Of a DNA stretch of 64,000 bases, positions 55,589 through 64,000 are shown piece by piece (within the stretch, counting starts at the first letter, position 1; every line of letters begins with the position of its first letter). The notes below the pieces were generated by a model, which saw only the letters and a list, made by a program, of their open reading frames with translations, was not told the DNA's origin and made no database searches. The position numbers and the translations under genes are program-made. The DNA comes from Panorpa germanica (taxonomy: Eukaryota > Arthropoda > Insecta > Mecoptera > Panorpidae), in NCBI GenBank assembly GCA_963678705.1, contig CAVMBN010000172.1:19645-83644 (forward strand). Reading direction: 5' to 3'.

Positions 55589-56166
55589 AGTAGTGTTACA
55601 AAGCGGGCTCTGGCTTAAATTTGAAATTGAGTTGGAAATTATTGTGGTGGGGATGCATTTAGGTCACGATATGCAGAGGGGGCGTGACTATACTTGAAAG
55701 AATGTAAAAGGGGGTAAGGGTGGGGGGTATATAGGTCATATGATCTAATGCCATGTATAGGATGTATTGCTATTGGTTTAAAAGATGATGACCTCATTAC
55801 AGACTTTATCTCTAGGTACAGTCTCTTTAATATCCTATGATATGAGTGAGATAGCGATATTAATAATTATGTGTGTGTTGGTATTGGTGTAGAAGATACG
55901 CCGTAATTATTGCATTCTTCGTCAATTTCCGGAAGCCAATCGTTTATGTTCGTATCCTCGATGTAGCTGTGGATGCAGTCGGTATATTCCCACTTATGTA
56001 TTTTTATGTATGTATGCATATGTAAGGAGATTCTGTTGTTGGAGGTGGTATTTAATATGGAGTGGTAGAGAGGGTAAATTAATGCATAAATGTCATTTAA
56101 ATAGAGATGATGTTGAGCTGTAATTACAGAGTAATGTTTTCTTAGTTCAAGCTACAGTTTAATAGT
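55589..56166. other. Polinton B left terminal region
   Basis: 578 bp matching 37979-39047 of A without the 238-bp repeat expansion. A minus-strand frame without stops for ~93 codons (about 56145-55868) reads ..NDWLPEIDEECNNYG..; A has the same stretch with a length change that breaks the frame. It has no good start codon at its left part, so I leave it uncalled. There is no other coding. Confidence 0.5.
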
Positions 56167-56523
56167 ATGAACGGATTTAAGAATATTCCAGGCGTAACAT
56201 GGTTATTGGATTCGAAGCATATACGCGTCGGCATTGACAGTGAAGATAGATATTATGTGCAGGATATAATTGACGATTTTGATATAGATGACTGTGATTC
56301 AGAGGATATGACGGATGAAGAAAAAAAGACATACGAGAAAATTATAGACAGTTATGCTGATGAAATAATAATAGGTCACTAAGAAATTGAAATACAGGAA
56401 GAAGATTCTGATGTGGAAATCATAGAATTATTAGAGAGTGATAGTGAAGTTATTGAAATATTAAACTCTAACGATGAAATTGTAGAGGTGTTAGACTCTG
56501 ATGACGAAATTGTAAAAGTATAA
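56167..56523 (+). pseudogene. small acidic protein with SIM-like tail, one stop (B)
   Basis: The same gene as 39048 in A. ATG at 56167; a TAA at 56380-56382 (after IIIGH) is where A has a Glu codon. The frame then continues to 56521-56523. This tail has repeated hydrophobic-then-acidic blocks (VEIIELLESDSE, VIEILNSND, EIVEVLDSDDE), the pattern of SUMO-interacting motifs. In A that tail is removed by a different change. The host-interaction role is inference. Confidence 0.65.
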
Positions 56524-56630
56524 CATAGTGATTAATGTATATTTTTTATGTAAAATTCTATAAATAAATAAACTTTTAAAAGCAATTGTTATTTATATTT
56601 TGATTTTGAAACTGAAATATATAATTTAAA

Positions 56631-56680
56631 ATGGATAACGGTTGTAAGATTATTAAGCATATGAGAACAATTATTGAACT
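56631..56680 (+). pseudogene. polB 5' stub at the inversion breakpoint
   Basis: The first 16 codons (MDNGCKIIKHMRTIIE) match the polB start of A at 39504. Homology then ends and the inverted block begins within the next ~60 bp. 56681-56836 is the AT-rich spacer upstream of X3, matching 49180-49270 of A in reverse. Confidence 0.8.
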
Positions 56681-56836
56681 GAAAAGTAATGCATTTAAGG
56701 TTGGGTTTTGAAATAAGTTTTAATTTTAATAAATATAGTATAGGGAGGGGATTAGAGTATATAATCTGTAGATATTTTATATTTTCTTCAGTTACAAATA
56801 AATATTTTAACAAGTTTAACTAAACATTTTATAATA

Positions 56837-57592
56837 ATGGCTTATCGTTACAAACCATATCCAATGTTTAATAAAAATAAAAAGTTAAGTTTTGATAGTG
56901 ATGAATCCGATTCTAAAATAATATATGATGATTCTATATATTTATTAAAATCATTATATTATTTAAATAACAGTAAATCAAAACAAGCATTAGTTGGAAT
57001 TAAAGTAAATAATTTATGTGAAGCCATTTTGAAAATAGAAAAGGTTAATAGAAATAACGTTATTAAATCAGAGCAGGATTGGAATACCCTGTTAAATAAT
57101 GAAAACAACATTTCCAATTATTTTGAAGGAAGTGAATATTTAGATCAGTCTCACATAACCTTATCAAATTGCACAATACATTTTCAAACTTTCTATGAAA
57201 AGCCAAATATGGTTCTTGAAGAAAATATACAATGTCAACAGCAAGATTTGAATGAACAAAAACTTAAATCATCTTCTGTTTATTTACAGAAAGAATCTTA
57301 GGACAACTTGCTTAATATATCTCATTGTATAACAGTGACATTAAAAAATTATAATTTGTGTTCTAAATTAGTGGATAAATCTTTATATCAAGTTCAAAAA
57401 AATTTGTTTAATGTGTTAAAGGATACTCAAAGTATAAATTATAAAAATCACAATATTAATTTTTATGAGTGTTTTATTAAAAATAATATAAATAACCATA
57501 TTGATTTAAATAATAATTTTAGCCATATATCATCAAAAATAAACTTGGAACTGTTGGAACAAGAAATAAAAATTTTGTGCATAGACTTTTAA
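56837..57592 (+). pseudogene. unknown protein X3 (B), broken
   Basis: The same gene as 48354-49178 in A, here on the plus strand. A TAG at 57299-57301 replaces the Trp codon seen in A. Near 57590 a two-base loss in a T-run shifts the frame, so the last ~20 codons are lost. The first 154 codons are open and keep EAILKIEKVN, past the position of A's stop. Confidence 0.7.
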
Positions 57593-57987
57593 AATTAAAT
57601 TATACAATAATGCTCAAGAATATAAATATAACTTATCAAAAAATTATTAACTGAATCATTAAATGCAGATATTGAGATACAGAATATATCAGAAATGTTA
57701 ACTTCTTTAAACAATGAGGAGGATTTTAAAAATTTTGAACCTATTAACACAAATTTGACTTCTACTAAATTAACAGCAGTTCCATTTTTATTTAATGAAG
57801 TACCTATATTATTAAAGGAAGATATGTATTCAATCAAAATAGGATTAAATTGTACTAAAATGATATATTATTAAAAATGATAATAATTTCAAACATGTCG
57901 TATATATTAGAAGAAATATCAAAACTATTGTAATTACTTAATTTATAATATATAAAAATTTAAAATGTATATAATTCTTTTATTTAT
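57593..57987 (+). pseudogene. remnant of X2, X1 deleted (B)
   Basis: 57630-57850 keeps parts of X2 (FLFNEVPILLKEDMYSIKI in the plus frame) after a ~70-bp loss at its start. At about 57860 the sequence jumps to the far side of X1 (AATGATATATTA), so X1 is missing. The remainder is the convergent spacer before the Cys-rich gene. Confidence 0.65.
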
Positions 57988-58362
57988 TTATTTATTTATT
58001 AGGGTATAACTACATCCATTAGAATCATAATATAACATATAATTACAATCACAACAGTTTCTTTTTTGACATGGAGGTTTATCTCTTTGTATTCTTCCTT
58101 TGTTATAATGTTTGTAGCATAACCGACGCCCCTGCATATAGTGATCTTTTTTTAAATGTATTGGAAGCCGGTTCCAGTTTTGTTCAATATCGGTGGAAAA
58201 CATTATATAATGCAAAAAGAACTCTATTGGTAGTAAATGCAACTCATCGTCCGTAAGATTTTCTAGTAAACACTCACTTTCTTTGTATTTGTTTAGAACA
58301 GCTCCAACTTTTAAAATCGTTTTCGAAACTTGTTCATGATCATTTAAAAATTTATAATCCAT
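57988..58362 (-). CDS. Cys-rich 124-aa protein (B), intact
   Basis: MDYKFLNDHEQVSKTILKVG starts at 58362. The N-terminal half is neutral and helical-looking. The end has cysteines at 82, 98, 103, 104, 106 and 117 (LCYKHY, PPCQKRNCCDCNY, NGCSY), all but position 104 shared with A. The spacing could bind zinc. It is the last gene of the capsid block, 63 bp after the MCP stop. It is one of the few B genes with no lesion. No family is recognised. Confidence 0.7.
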   Translation of the reverse strand: MDYKFLNDHEQVSKTILKVGAVLNKYKESECLLENLTDDELHLLPIEFFLHYIMFSTDIEQNWNRLPIHLKKDHYMQGRRLCYKHYNKGRIQRDKPPCQKRNCCDCNYMLYYDSNGCSYTLINK

Positions 58363-58425
58363 TATTTGGTTATGAGATGGTTACTTTTTAATGACTTTAA
58401 AGATATTAATCATTATTTATAATGG

Positions 58426-59630
58426 TTATGTAATTTTATTAACAATTCCAGATAATGGTTTATACTCAACAATCCGGTCATGTAATATTAAACAATAAGC
58501 ATGAACGTAGTCTTCAATATTTTCAGATGTTTCTAATTCAAGCCTTATATCAACTGGAGCAGGTTTTAGAAATTCTTTCTGTTTTGAACAATCTATTACT
58601 ATTAAAGGTGCATTTTCTTTAAAATTCTTTAAATTTAAAATGGGATTCGGCTCTTTATCATAGTATGATTTTTGGAAATTAGCATACATTTCATATGCTA
58701 TTGCATACTTATTATTGTCATAATCAAGATTAAGATTATCATAGGGGTACACATCAGAATTTAAGTATAGTTTTACGTTTCTTAAGGTACAAGTGTGAAA
58801 TTTACTCATATCCTTTGTAATATCGTCTTTACCTTCTCTTTGTAACCCTAATATAACATAACGTGGCTTTTCAAGTGCTGTAGATGTTTTAATAGACCAA
58901 GATTGATTTGTCGTGCGTGGCAACGCTGGATATTCGTACAAGTCCTAACTTCGAAAGCCAATATACAATGATTTATCGAGTTCTATTGTTTGTAATAATT
59001 CTAATTTCTTTTTGTCTGATACATTTATATGAGGCATACGCCATTGAATCTTTTCAATTGTTATTGATGGTGTTATTTCGTCCTTGTTACTTATCCAAAG
59101 TGCGTTATTATCGTTTTTTGATCGAATTAATATTAATTCATGCTTTACTGGTAATATAATTTTTTTAAAGTCTTCACAGAACCCAAATATTGTTTTAAGA
59201 GGAATACAAACACTAAAATTTCCCTTATTATCTAATAAATTGTTATTTGTATCACGCCACCCCAAATTTTCAAGTTGCAACTCATTGTTATTATATGAAA
59301 CATATCCTTTCATAGTAGTGGTTATACCAGGATTTTTATTTGAATCAATTTCAACCGAATTTATTTCATATTTTATACTTTCAAATAGGTATAAAATACC
59401 ATTTAATATGAAAACAGGTGTAGATTTTGAAGTGTCTTTTGTTTTACCTTCAATGTGTAAGTAAGATTCCGAGGGTAATGTATATACATTATGTTGATTT
59501 ATTGGTATACGAATTTCGTCATTATATTCATAGCTGGTTGTGTTATATGGACTGTATGAATGTATTTCATATTTGCTTAATGATTCGTCAAAGAGAATTT
59601 ATCTTCAATATTAAGCATATGAGCGGTCAT
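58426..59630 (-). pseudogene. major capsid protein (B), early frame break and one stop
   Basis: ATG at 59630 overlaps the 48-aa gene's stop. As in A, the frame changes after ~14 codons to reach DESLSKYEIHSY. It then runs open through NDEIRIPINQHNVYTL, FGFCEDFKKI, IQWRMPHINVSD and LYIGFRS to a TAG at 58942-58944, where A has Trp. It continues with EKPRYVILGLQ to 58426. B retains the ~40 bp that A has lost. It would form the capsid shell. Confidence 0.85.
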
Positions 59631-59773
59631 TGTAGAGTATTTATTTTAAATCCTAACGACTTAAGAAACTGTTTATTTTTTATTGTTATCCTCTTAAAAG
59701 GCTTGGTTGGACTACGCTGAGTTTGATTAAACGACGAATTATATATTGTTTTTAAATTATGACATATACCCAT
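59627..59773 (-). CDS. 48-aa basic ORF (B), intact
   Basis: The counterpart of 45789-45935. It begins MGICHNLKTIYNSS, ends FLKSLGFKINTLQ, and is the same length. It shares the TAATG overlap with the minor capsid stop and the ATGA overlap with the MCP start. The pair shows mostly conservative amino-acid changes (L/I, S/N, L/I). Confidence 0.75.
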   Translation of the reverse strand: MGICHNLKTIYNSSFNQTQRSPTKPFKRITIKNKQFLKSLGFKINTLQ

Positions 59774-60503
59774 TATTGAATCTTTCGTATGTGCAATCTG
59801 CAGGAAATTTTTTCTTTTTTAAAATGATAAGTTCACCTTCTTCATTAACAATTTTTATAGAAATATTATCTATTTTCTGTACAACGATTGGAAGATAAAT
59901 GATTTGCTTTGGAATTTCTATTATCTTATATCCTGGTGGAACAGCAGGTGAAAACTCATGAATTGTGTGTACTAAACGTCCGTTTAGATAGGAACCGGAT
60001 GTAATATTACATTCAATACGTATGTTATTTACTTTAATAATATTTACCGGTAAGTTAGATACATGTAATTTATTAGGTTCTAATACTTGCTTATTAAATC
60101 CTAGTAATGAACCAATACAATTTTCTTTCGAAAAATCTATTTTTTCAGTACATATTATCTCACTTTGAAGGGTATTTGTATTTGCAGTTAAATTTAAAAA
60201 TACTTCTTTTATTTGCTTATCAGCTTTGTCCTTAAATTCGCTGTTGTGTTTTATTACTCTAGAATCACTAATGCCTAACCTTAAATATTCCTAAATATCT
60301 TCCAATTCATATGAACCCACTGGTATTGAAATAACTTTACCATCTCCATAATAAAATTTATTGTTAGTGTCGTCAATGTTTGGTATTGAATTAAATGTCT
60401 GAAAGTCGACTATTCCAATTCAAACTGTTCATCGTACAAATCTATTAGGAGGAAAAATATCGGCGCTTAATACGGATTTATTTCCAATAATTGTAAATGT
60501 CAT
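59773..60503 (-). pseudogene. minor capsid (penton-like) protein (B), broken
   Basis: ATG at 60503 (MTFTIIGNKSVLSA). It keeps DIFPPNRF, which A lacks, but stops soon after (TGA near 60430) and is out of frame. The rest is recognisable: FNSIPNIDDTNNKFYY, a TAG at 60291-60293 in place of Gln, then LLGFNKQVLEPN. A further shift near the end alters the last ~20 codons. Confidence 0.7.
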
Positions 60504-60596
60504 AGAAATTATTTTTTATTTAAAAATCCTTTCACGATAAGCTTAGTTATAGTAATAACAAATTAAAAATAAAACTCAGGTATTTATAGCAATATA

Positions 60597-60884
60597 TTAT
60601 TTATTATAAATATAAGAATTTGAATACAAAAAGTGTAAGCATAAATGTTCACAATTTACAGTATTAAATTTTTGAAATCTATCATAGTTATATTGAATAG
60701 TATTATTTTTAAAGTATTCAATTGCTTCTATTGGAGGTTGAAGGTTACCAAAACTATCAAAATATAAAATATTTTTATTTCTTTTTATGTAAGCTACATA
60801 ATGTGTTCCCGCTGATGTTTTATCATCTAAATTTATTATACCACTTTCATTTATATACATTTTTTTAGGCAAATCATATCTCAT
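60597..60884 (-). CDS. adenovirus-like cysteine protease (B)
   Basis: ATG at 60884 overlaps the expected PLA2 stop region (ATGA), as in A. It has 95 codons, open: GTHYVAYIK (His), YFDSFGN (Asp), TVNCEHLCLHF (Cys). The Gly after the catalytic Cys in A is Glu here, which may matter. It ends about 7 codons earlier than A by a Tyr-to-stop change. The open frame extends upstream to 60971 only because the PLA2 tail has shifted into this frame. Confidence 0.75.
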   Translation of the reverse strand: MRYDLPKKMYINESGIINLDDKTSAGTHYVAYIKRNKNILYFDSFGNLQPPIEAIEYFKNNTIQYNYDRFQKFNTVNCEHLCLHFLYSNSYIYNK

Positions 60885-60967
60885 GAATACCCCTGTATAG
60901 TGAGGGATATTAAATTTCTTGGCATATTTTCTAAAATCAACATCAGTAAGGGCTCGTTTAGGTAGCT

Positions 60968-61837
60968 TCAACGAAAGTTTTTTGGATACGGATTAATATA
61001 TAATCCTAACCCTTTTTTATAAGGTTTTAAATAAATTCCTTTGCCAGATTTTCCAATAGCAATTTCCTCCATAGTTTGGTTATGTTTTTGAGTTTCTGCT
61101 AACATTTTTTTTGCATACTTTGCCTCATTTATTGCTTTTGCAACACCTGCAACACCACCTGCCAATCCACCTAGTGCTGATAATCCCGCAAATAATGGAA
61201 TTAGAAATGGTAGAAAACCACCTACTTTTGGTATAGGAATTATTCTTAGTTTATTAACTTTAAATTTTGACTTTTTATTAATTGATTGTTTTTCGGCTTG
61301 TGATGCAATTTTAATAGCTTTTGACACACTCTTAGGATTATCAGGGTTAATTAAAGTGTTTTTTAGCGCACCACGAGCATTAAGAATAGCTTTCTTTAAT
61401 GCTGCGATACTATGCTTGACCTTTCCGCTACCCTTTATTTTCTTCTTTTTAATTTTTTTATTTCGTTTCAACCCCATTCCAAGTTTGGTTTTTATATTCA
61501 TAATATTAGCAACAAGTAATGATGCTAAACGTTCACTTAACTTTGAATCTTTAGAAAAATATTGCTTCCAAGCTTTCTCAATCAGTATTTTATCAGCTAC
61601 GTGTCTTTTACTTAAATCTTTATAGCGGTGATATGCAATGTCATGTTCTTTGCAAGCTGAGTCCAATGCATTAACTCCTTTATCTCCTCGGTTTAAACGT
61701 TCTATTAAACGTGTTCCAGGACCGCAATAGTTGTATCCAGGCAAGTGCAACTCAAAAGGTAATTTATTGATTAGTTTATCAATAAGACCATCACCTTTCT
61801 TTACTTTTATCATACTGACCAAAGTATGTGCTATCAT
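60968..61837 (-). pseudogene. PLA2 / pX-like protein (B), frameshifted tail
   Basis: 289 codons from ATG at 61837. The calcium loop YCGPGT and the DSACKEHDIAY catalytic pair are kept. The basic linker and VGGFLPFLIPLFAGLSALGG are also present. A one-base loss in an A-run near 60985 shifts the frame, replacing the last ~30 residues with NFR and a stop. The start codon region lies in the 105-bp duplication, so a second potential start sits upstream. Confidence 0.8.
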
Positions 61838-62013
61838 CCAATTTTATACTTTATAATATTTTCATATATAAAGATTAAACATTTAAAATGTATTTTATTA
61901 GTTTATTACTTTTATCATACTGACCAAAGTATGTGCTATCATCCAATTTTATACTTTATAATATTTTCATATATAAAGATTAAACATTTAAAATGTATTC
62001 CATTAGTTTATAA
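61804..62013. repeat. 105-bp tandem duplication of the divergent promoter (B)
   Basis: 61804-61908 and 61909-62013 are nearly identical. Each contains the first codons of the PLA2 gene on the minus strand and the TATA-like sequences (TATACTTTATAATATT, CATATATAAAG). In A this region exists once. Confidence 0.85.
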
Positions 62014-62031
62014 CACATGCCTGGTTAAACA

Positions 62032-62732
62032 ATGAAGTTTGTAAAGCATAAACAAACCCTTTTGTAAAGAATGTAGATAATCAAAGTAATAATTACACTA
62101 ATAATTCAAAACATGGTTTACTTTTTCCAAACGACATTAGATGCATTATTTGTGGACCTTCAAACTGTGGAAAAACTAATGTTATGTTTAATCTAATTGA
62201 ACATCTAAATGGGTTGCGATTTAAAAATATATACATTTATTCAAAATCTTTATATCAACCAAAATATAAAATATTACAACAAATTATAAAGAATATTAAT
62301 GGTATGGGATACTATACATACACTGACAATGAAGAGATTATTAGACCTGAAGATGCTTGCCCCAATTCTATATTCATATTTGATGATGTTGCTTGCGATA
62401 AACAAAATAATATTCGAAATTTTTTTAGCATAGGCCGTCATAATTTGATAGACTCTTTCTATTTATGTCAGACTTACAGCAAAATTCTAAAGCAATTAAT
62501 ACGGGGTAATACTAATTTTATTATATTATTCAAGCAAGAAGACTTAAATTTAAAGCATATATATGATGATCATGTTAACTTTGACTTTCCAAGTTTTCTA
62601 GAGTTTAAACAAGTCTGTAATTTATGTTGGGATTCAAATAAATATTCCTTTATGGTAATAGATAAAAATAGTGACTTAAATAAAGGGCGATGCAGAAAAG
62701 GATTTGATATGTTTTTAGATATAACCAAGTAA
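62032..62732 (+). pseudogene. packaging ATPase (B), N-terminal frameshift
   Basis: ATG at 62032 (MKFVKHKQTLL) leads to a stop at 62065 because one base is missing relative to A. The correct frame then runs to 62732 with Walker A GPSNCGKTN, Walker B SIFIFDDV and SFYLCQTYSKI. The 182 codons from 62184 lack the P-loop. Over the shared part the protein is nearly identical to A. Confidence 0.85.
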
Positions 62733-62804
62733 CCTTTACAATAATAATCAGTGTTGAGGTAACCATCTTCATAATAACATGCATTTATTATCTTAATAAA
62801 CATT

Positions 62805-62975
62805 GATTACGTTCAAATTATGTTCAAATTACAATAATTACGTTCCCATTACGTTGAATTTACGTTCAAATTACATTGATTACGTTACCATTACGTTGAA
62901 TTTACGTTCCCATTACGTTTAATTTACGTTCAAATTACGTTCCCATTACGTTGAGTTTACGTTCAAGTTGCATAA
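62805..62975 (+). promoter_or_regulatory. 11-bp iteron array upstream of the DUF8207-like gene (B)
   Basis: About 15 copies of ATTACGTT or TTTACGTT followed by three or four variable bases (CCC, GAA, CAA), spaced 11 bp almost throughout. It ends 15 bp before ATG 62991. It is the longer homologue of 42781-42905. The motif core ACGTT is far more regular than the surrounding AT-rich DNA. Confidence 0.65.
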
Positions 62976-62990
62976 AGTTTGCATGTAACC

Positions 62991-64000
62991 ATGTTTAAAT
63001 CAAAGAAGCGTGCAAAAAATACTGTGGTTAAAATAAAGACTCCTCCTACCAGATTTAAAAAAAAAAGGAATAGTAAACGTAAAATAATAAGCAATATGAC
63101 TAATGATGAAGATAAAAAATTAACATGCGATATTATTAAATCAAGCGATTCTATAAGACAAAAGTATCTCGCATTAAAACTAGGAGAATCTGAGGCACAA
63201 AGGTACTTTGACAAACAGCTTGAACTAATAACTACACCACTAAATATACTAGCTAATAAAAGTACTTCCAATATTAAATTAGCGCAACCAATCAAACAAG
63301 ATATTGATACAAAACGGTATGATTTCAAGGTTGAAACAATTAAATTTAAGTTAGATAACATGTTAAAAGAACCACTAGACACTACATTTATACCAGAACA
63401 GCAAAATGATTTAACATTAGCTAAAGAACCAACAATGGAACTTAGTCAGTTAGATGATGAGGTTTTTGAAACAAATGAACCCTTAGAATATAGTAGAGTA
63501 CAAGATCCAAACTTATTTAAGACATCTATAAAACTGTCTGAAGTTGAAGAAAATCTTAAAAAACAAGTTGATAAATACGCTTTTCAATATTTAATTGATT
63601 TTAATAGACGAGAAGGTGATCCAAGTATATTTGATCATACATTTGGTATAAATTTAGAAGATGGTAATTTTATATTAGGAAAAACACTGGTTACGTTTGA
63701 TAAAGAGGGTATTATAATAGGAAATAAAAAATATAAGCCATCCCCCGGATTATATGAATTGCTTTTTAAAATAGATCCAAGCGCAAATATTTATAGTGAG
63801 GAAGATTTAGAGGATTATAAAACAATTTTAACTGATACAAATGCACATAGAACATTATATTTACCTAGTGGTAAAATTAAATCTAACAAAGGTATAAAAT
63901 ATAAAAAAATTATATCGCTAATATTTCCTCCTCAAACAAAATTAAGTGCCCCAGCGTCTTCAACACCATATTCTTCAGAAAGATTACAAAACGTTCGATT
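62991..64000 (+). CDS. DUF8207-like protein (B), open to the window edge
   Basis: ATG at 62991; 336 codons are open with no stop to the end of the window. It has a basic N-terminus (MFKSKKRAKNTVVKIKTPP), a helical KYLALKLGESEAQRYFDKQL, an acidic linker, and the conserved core LIDFNRREGDPSIFDH..GINLEDGN, then PSPGLYELLFKIDPSA and EEDLEDYKTIL. The C-terminal ~60 residues known from A lie outside. The family name rests on memory. It is unbroken here, while A has two frameshifts. Confidence 0.75.
   Translation, partial: MFKSKKRAKNTVVKIKTPPTRFKKKRNSKRKIISNMTNDEDKKLTCDIIKSSDSIRQKYLALKLGESEAQRYFDKQLELITTPLNILANKSTSNIKLAQPIKQDIDTKRYDFKVETIKFKLDNMLKEPLDTTFIPEQQNDLTLAKEPTMELSQLDDEVFETNEPLEYSRVQDPNLFKTSIKLSEVEENLKKQVDKYAFQYLIDFNRREGDPSIFDHTFGINLEDGNFILGKTLVTFDKEGIIIGNKKYKPSPGLYELLFKIDPSANIYSEEDLEDYKTILTDTNAHRTLYLPSGKIKSNKGIKYKKIISLIFPPQTKLSAPASSTPYSSERLQNVR

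Larger units (their letters stand above)
55589..64000 (+). mobile_element. Polinton B (relative of A with inverted core), partial
   Basis: The left terminus AGTAGTGTTACAAAGCGGG matches that of A and is embedded in polB of element C. The first ~1.1 kb runs parallel to A (terminal sequence, acidic gene, first 50 bp of polB). At about 56680 it switches to the X3-X2-Cys-MCP-capsid-PLA2-ATPase-DUF8207 block in reversed orientation. It runs off the window at 64000 inside the DUF8207-like gene. Most genes carry one or two inactivating changes at sites different from those in A. Confidence 0.85.

Noticed and set aside
62963..63382. 139-codon minus-strand ORF at the right edge
   Set aside because: It is antisense to the open DUF8207-like gene starting at 62991, which has a clear homologue.
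1..64000. tRNA, rRNA or other structural RNA genes
   Set aside because: No cloverleaf or rRNA-like stretch was recognised by eye. A tRNAscan or Rfam run was not possible, so short RNA genes cannot be excluded.
1..64000. Bacterial or viral genome instead of a chromosome
   Set aside because: LTR retrotransposons with target duplications, a dead satellite array and nested broken elements indicate a eukaryotic chromosome. GTG or TTG-started frames are artefacts of frame calling.

Overview
The window is AT-rich arthropod (most likely insect) DNA made almost entirely of mobile and viral-like sequence. No ordinary host gene is visible. The basis is the mix of families: an errantivirus-type Ty3/gypsy element with an env gene, two BEL/Pao elements, a satellite built from an R1-clade non-LTR retrotransposon fragment, and several Polinton/Maverick (adintovirus-like) DNA elements. 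Coding regions are short, often broken by single stops or indels, and arranged as nested insertions. The species cannot be named from the sequence.

Layout. 1-3974: the 3' part of an errantivirus-like element (integrase, a macro-domain-like ORF of unknown origin, env, polypurine tract, 3' LTR), preceded by a second decayed integrase fragment. 3975-37978: a tandem array of a ~1.58-kb unit, about 17 whole or partial copies. Each unit joins a dead R1-like reverse transcriptase fragment to ~750 bp of noncoding DNA that carries a TATA-like box and splice-donor-like GTAAGT sites. Two BEL/Pao elements on the minus strand interrupt the array: BEL-1 at 22256-27344, with most of RT-RNaseH-IN deleted, and BEL-2 at 28982-32602, where gag is joined to the integrase tail, with 348-bp LTRs and a perfect 5-bp target duplication. 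A stray piece of the array returns at 51558-52297.

37979-about 51240: Polinton A, inserted in the satellite. From the left end it holds a 238-bp tandem repeat, an acidic protein, a C-terminally truncated and broken protein-primed-type DNA polymerase B, a DUF8207-like gene (minus), the packaging ATPase (minus), then a plus-strand capsid block: phospholipase A2/pX-like protein, adenovirus-like protease, minor capsid protein, a 48-aa ORF, the double jelly-roll major capsid protein and a Cys-rich 124-aa protein. Five minus-strand genes of unknown function follow, the outermost apparently spliced. 52294-55588: Polinton C, a diverged relative with a 153-bp repeat array and a polB 5' portion. 55589-64000: Polinton B, a close relative of A inserted into the polB of C. 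Its whole morphogenesis block is inverted relative to A, and it runs off the window inside the DUF8207-like gene.

How the parts fit. In the Polinton family the ATPase packages the genome, the protease matures the capsid, the PLA2 protein is expected to breach membranes on entry, and polB replicates the DNA. Here no copy has a polymerase palm domain or a visible retroviral-type integrase, and every copy has broken genes, so these are endogenous remains. Having two related copies is useful: short ORFs, an 11-bp iteron array and stop-start overlaps seen in both are unlikely to be chance. The least expected candidates are the 48-aa ORF, the iterons, the SUMO-interaction-like repeats of the acidic protein, the spliced terminal gene, three covarying hairpins in the gypsy LTR, and the macro-like ORF.
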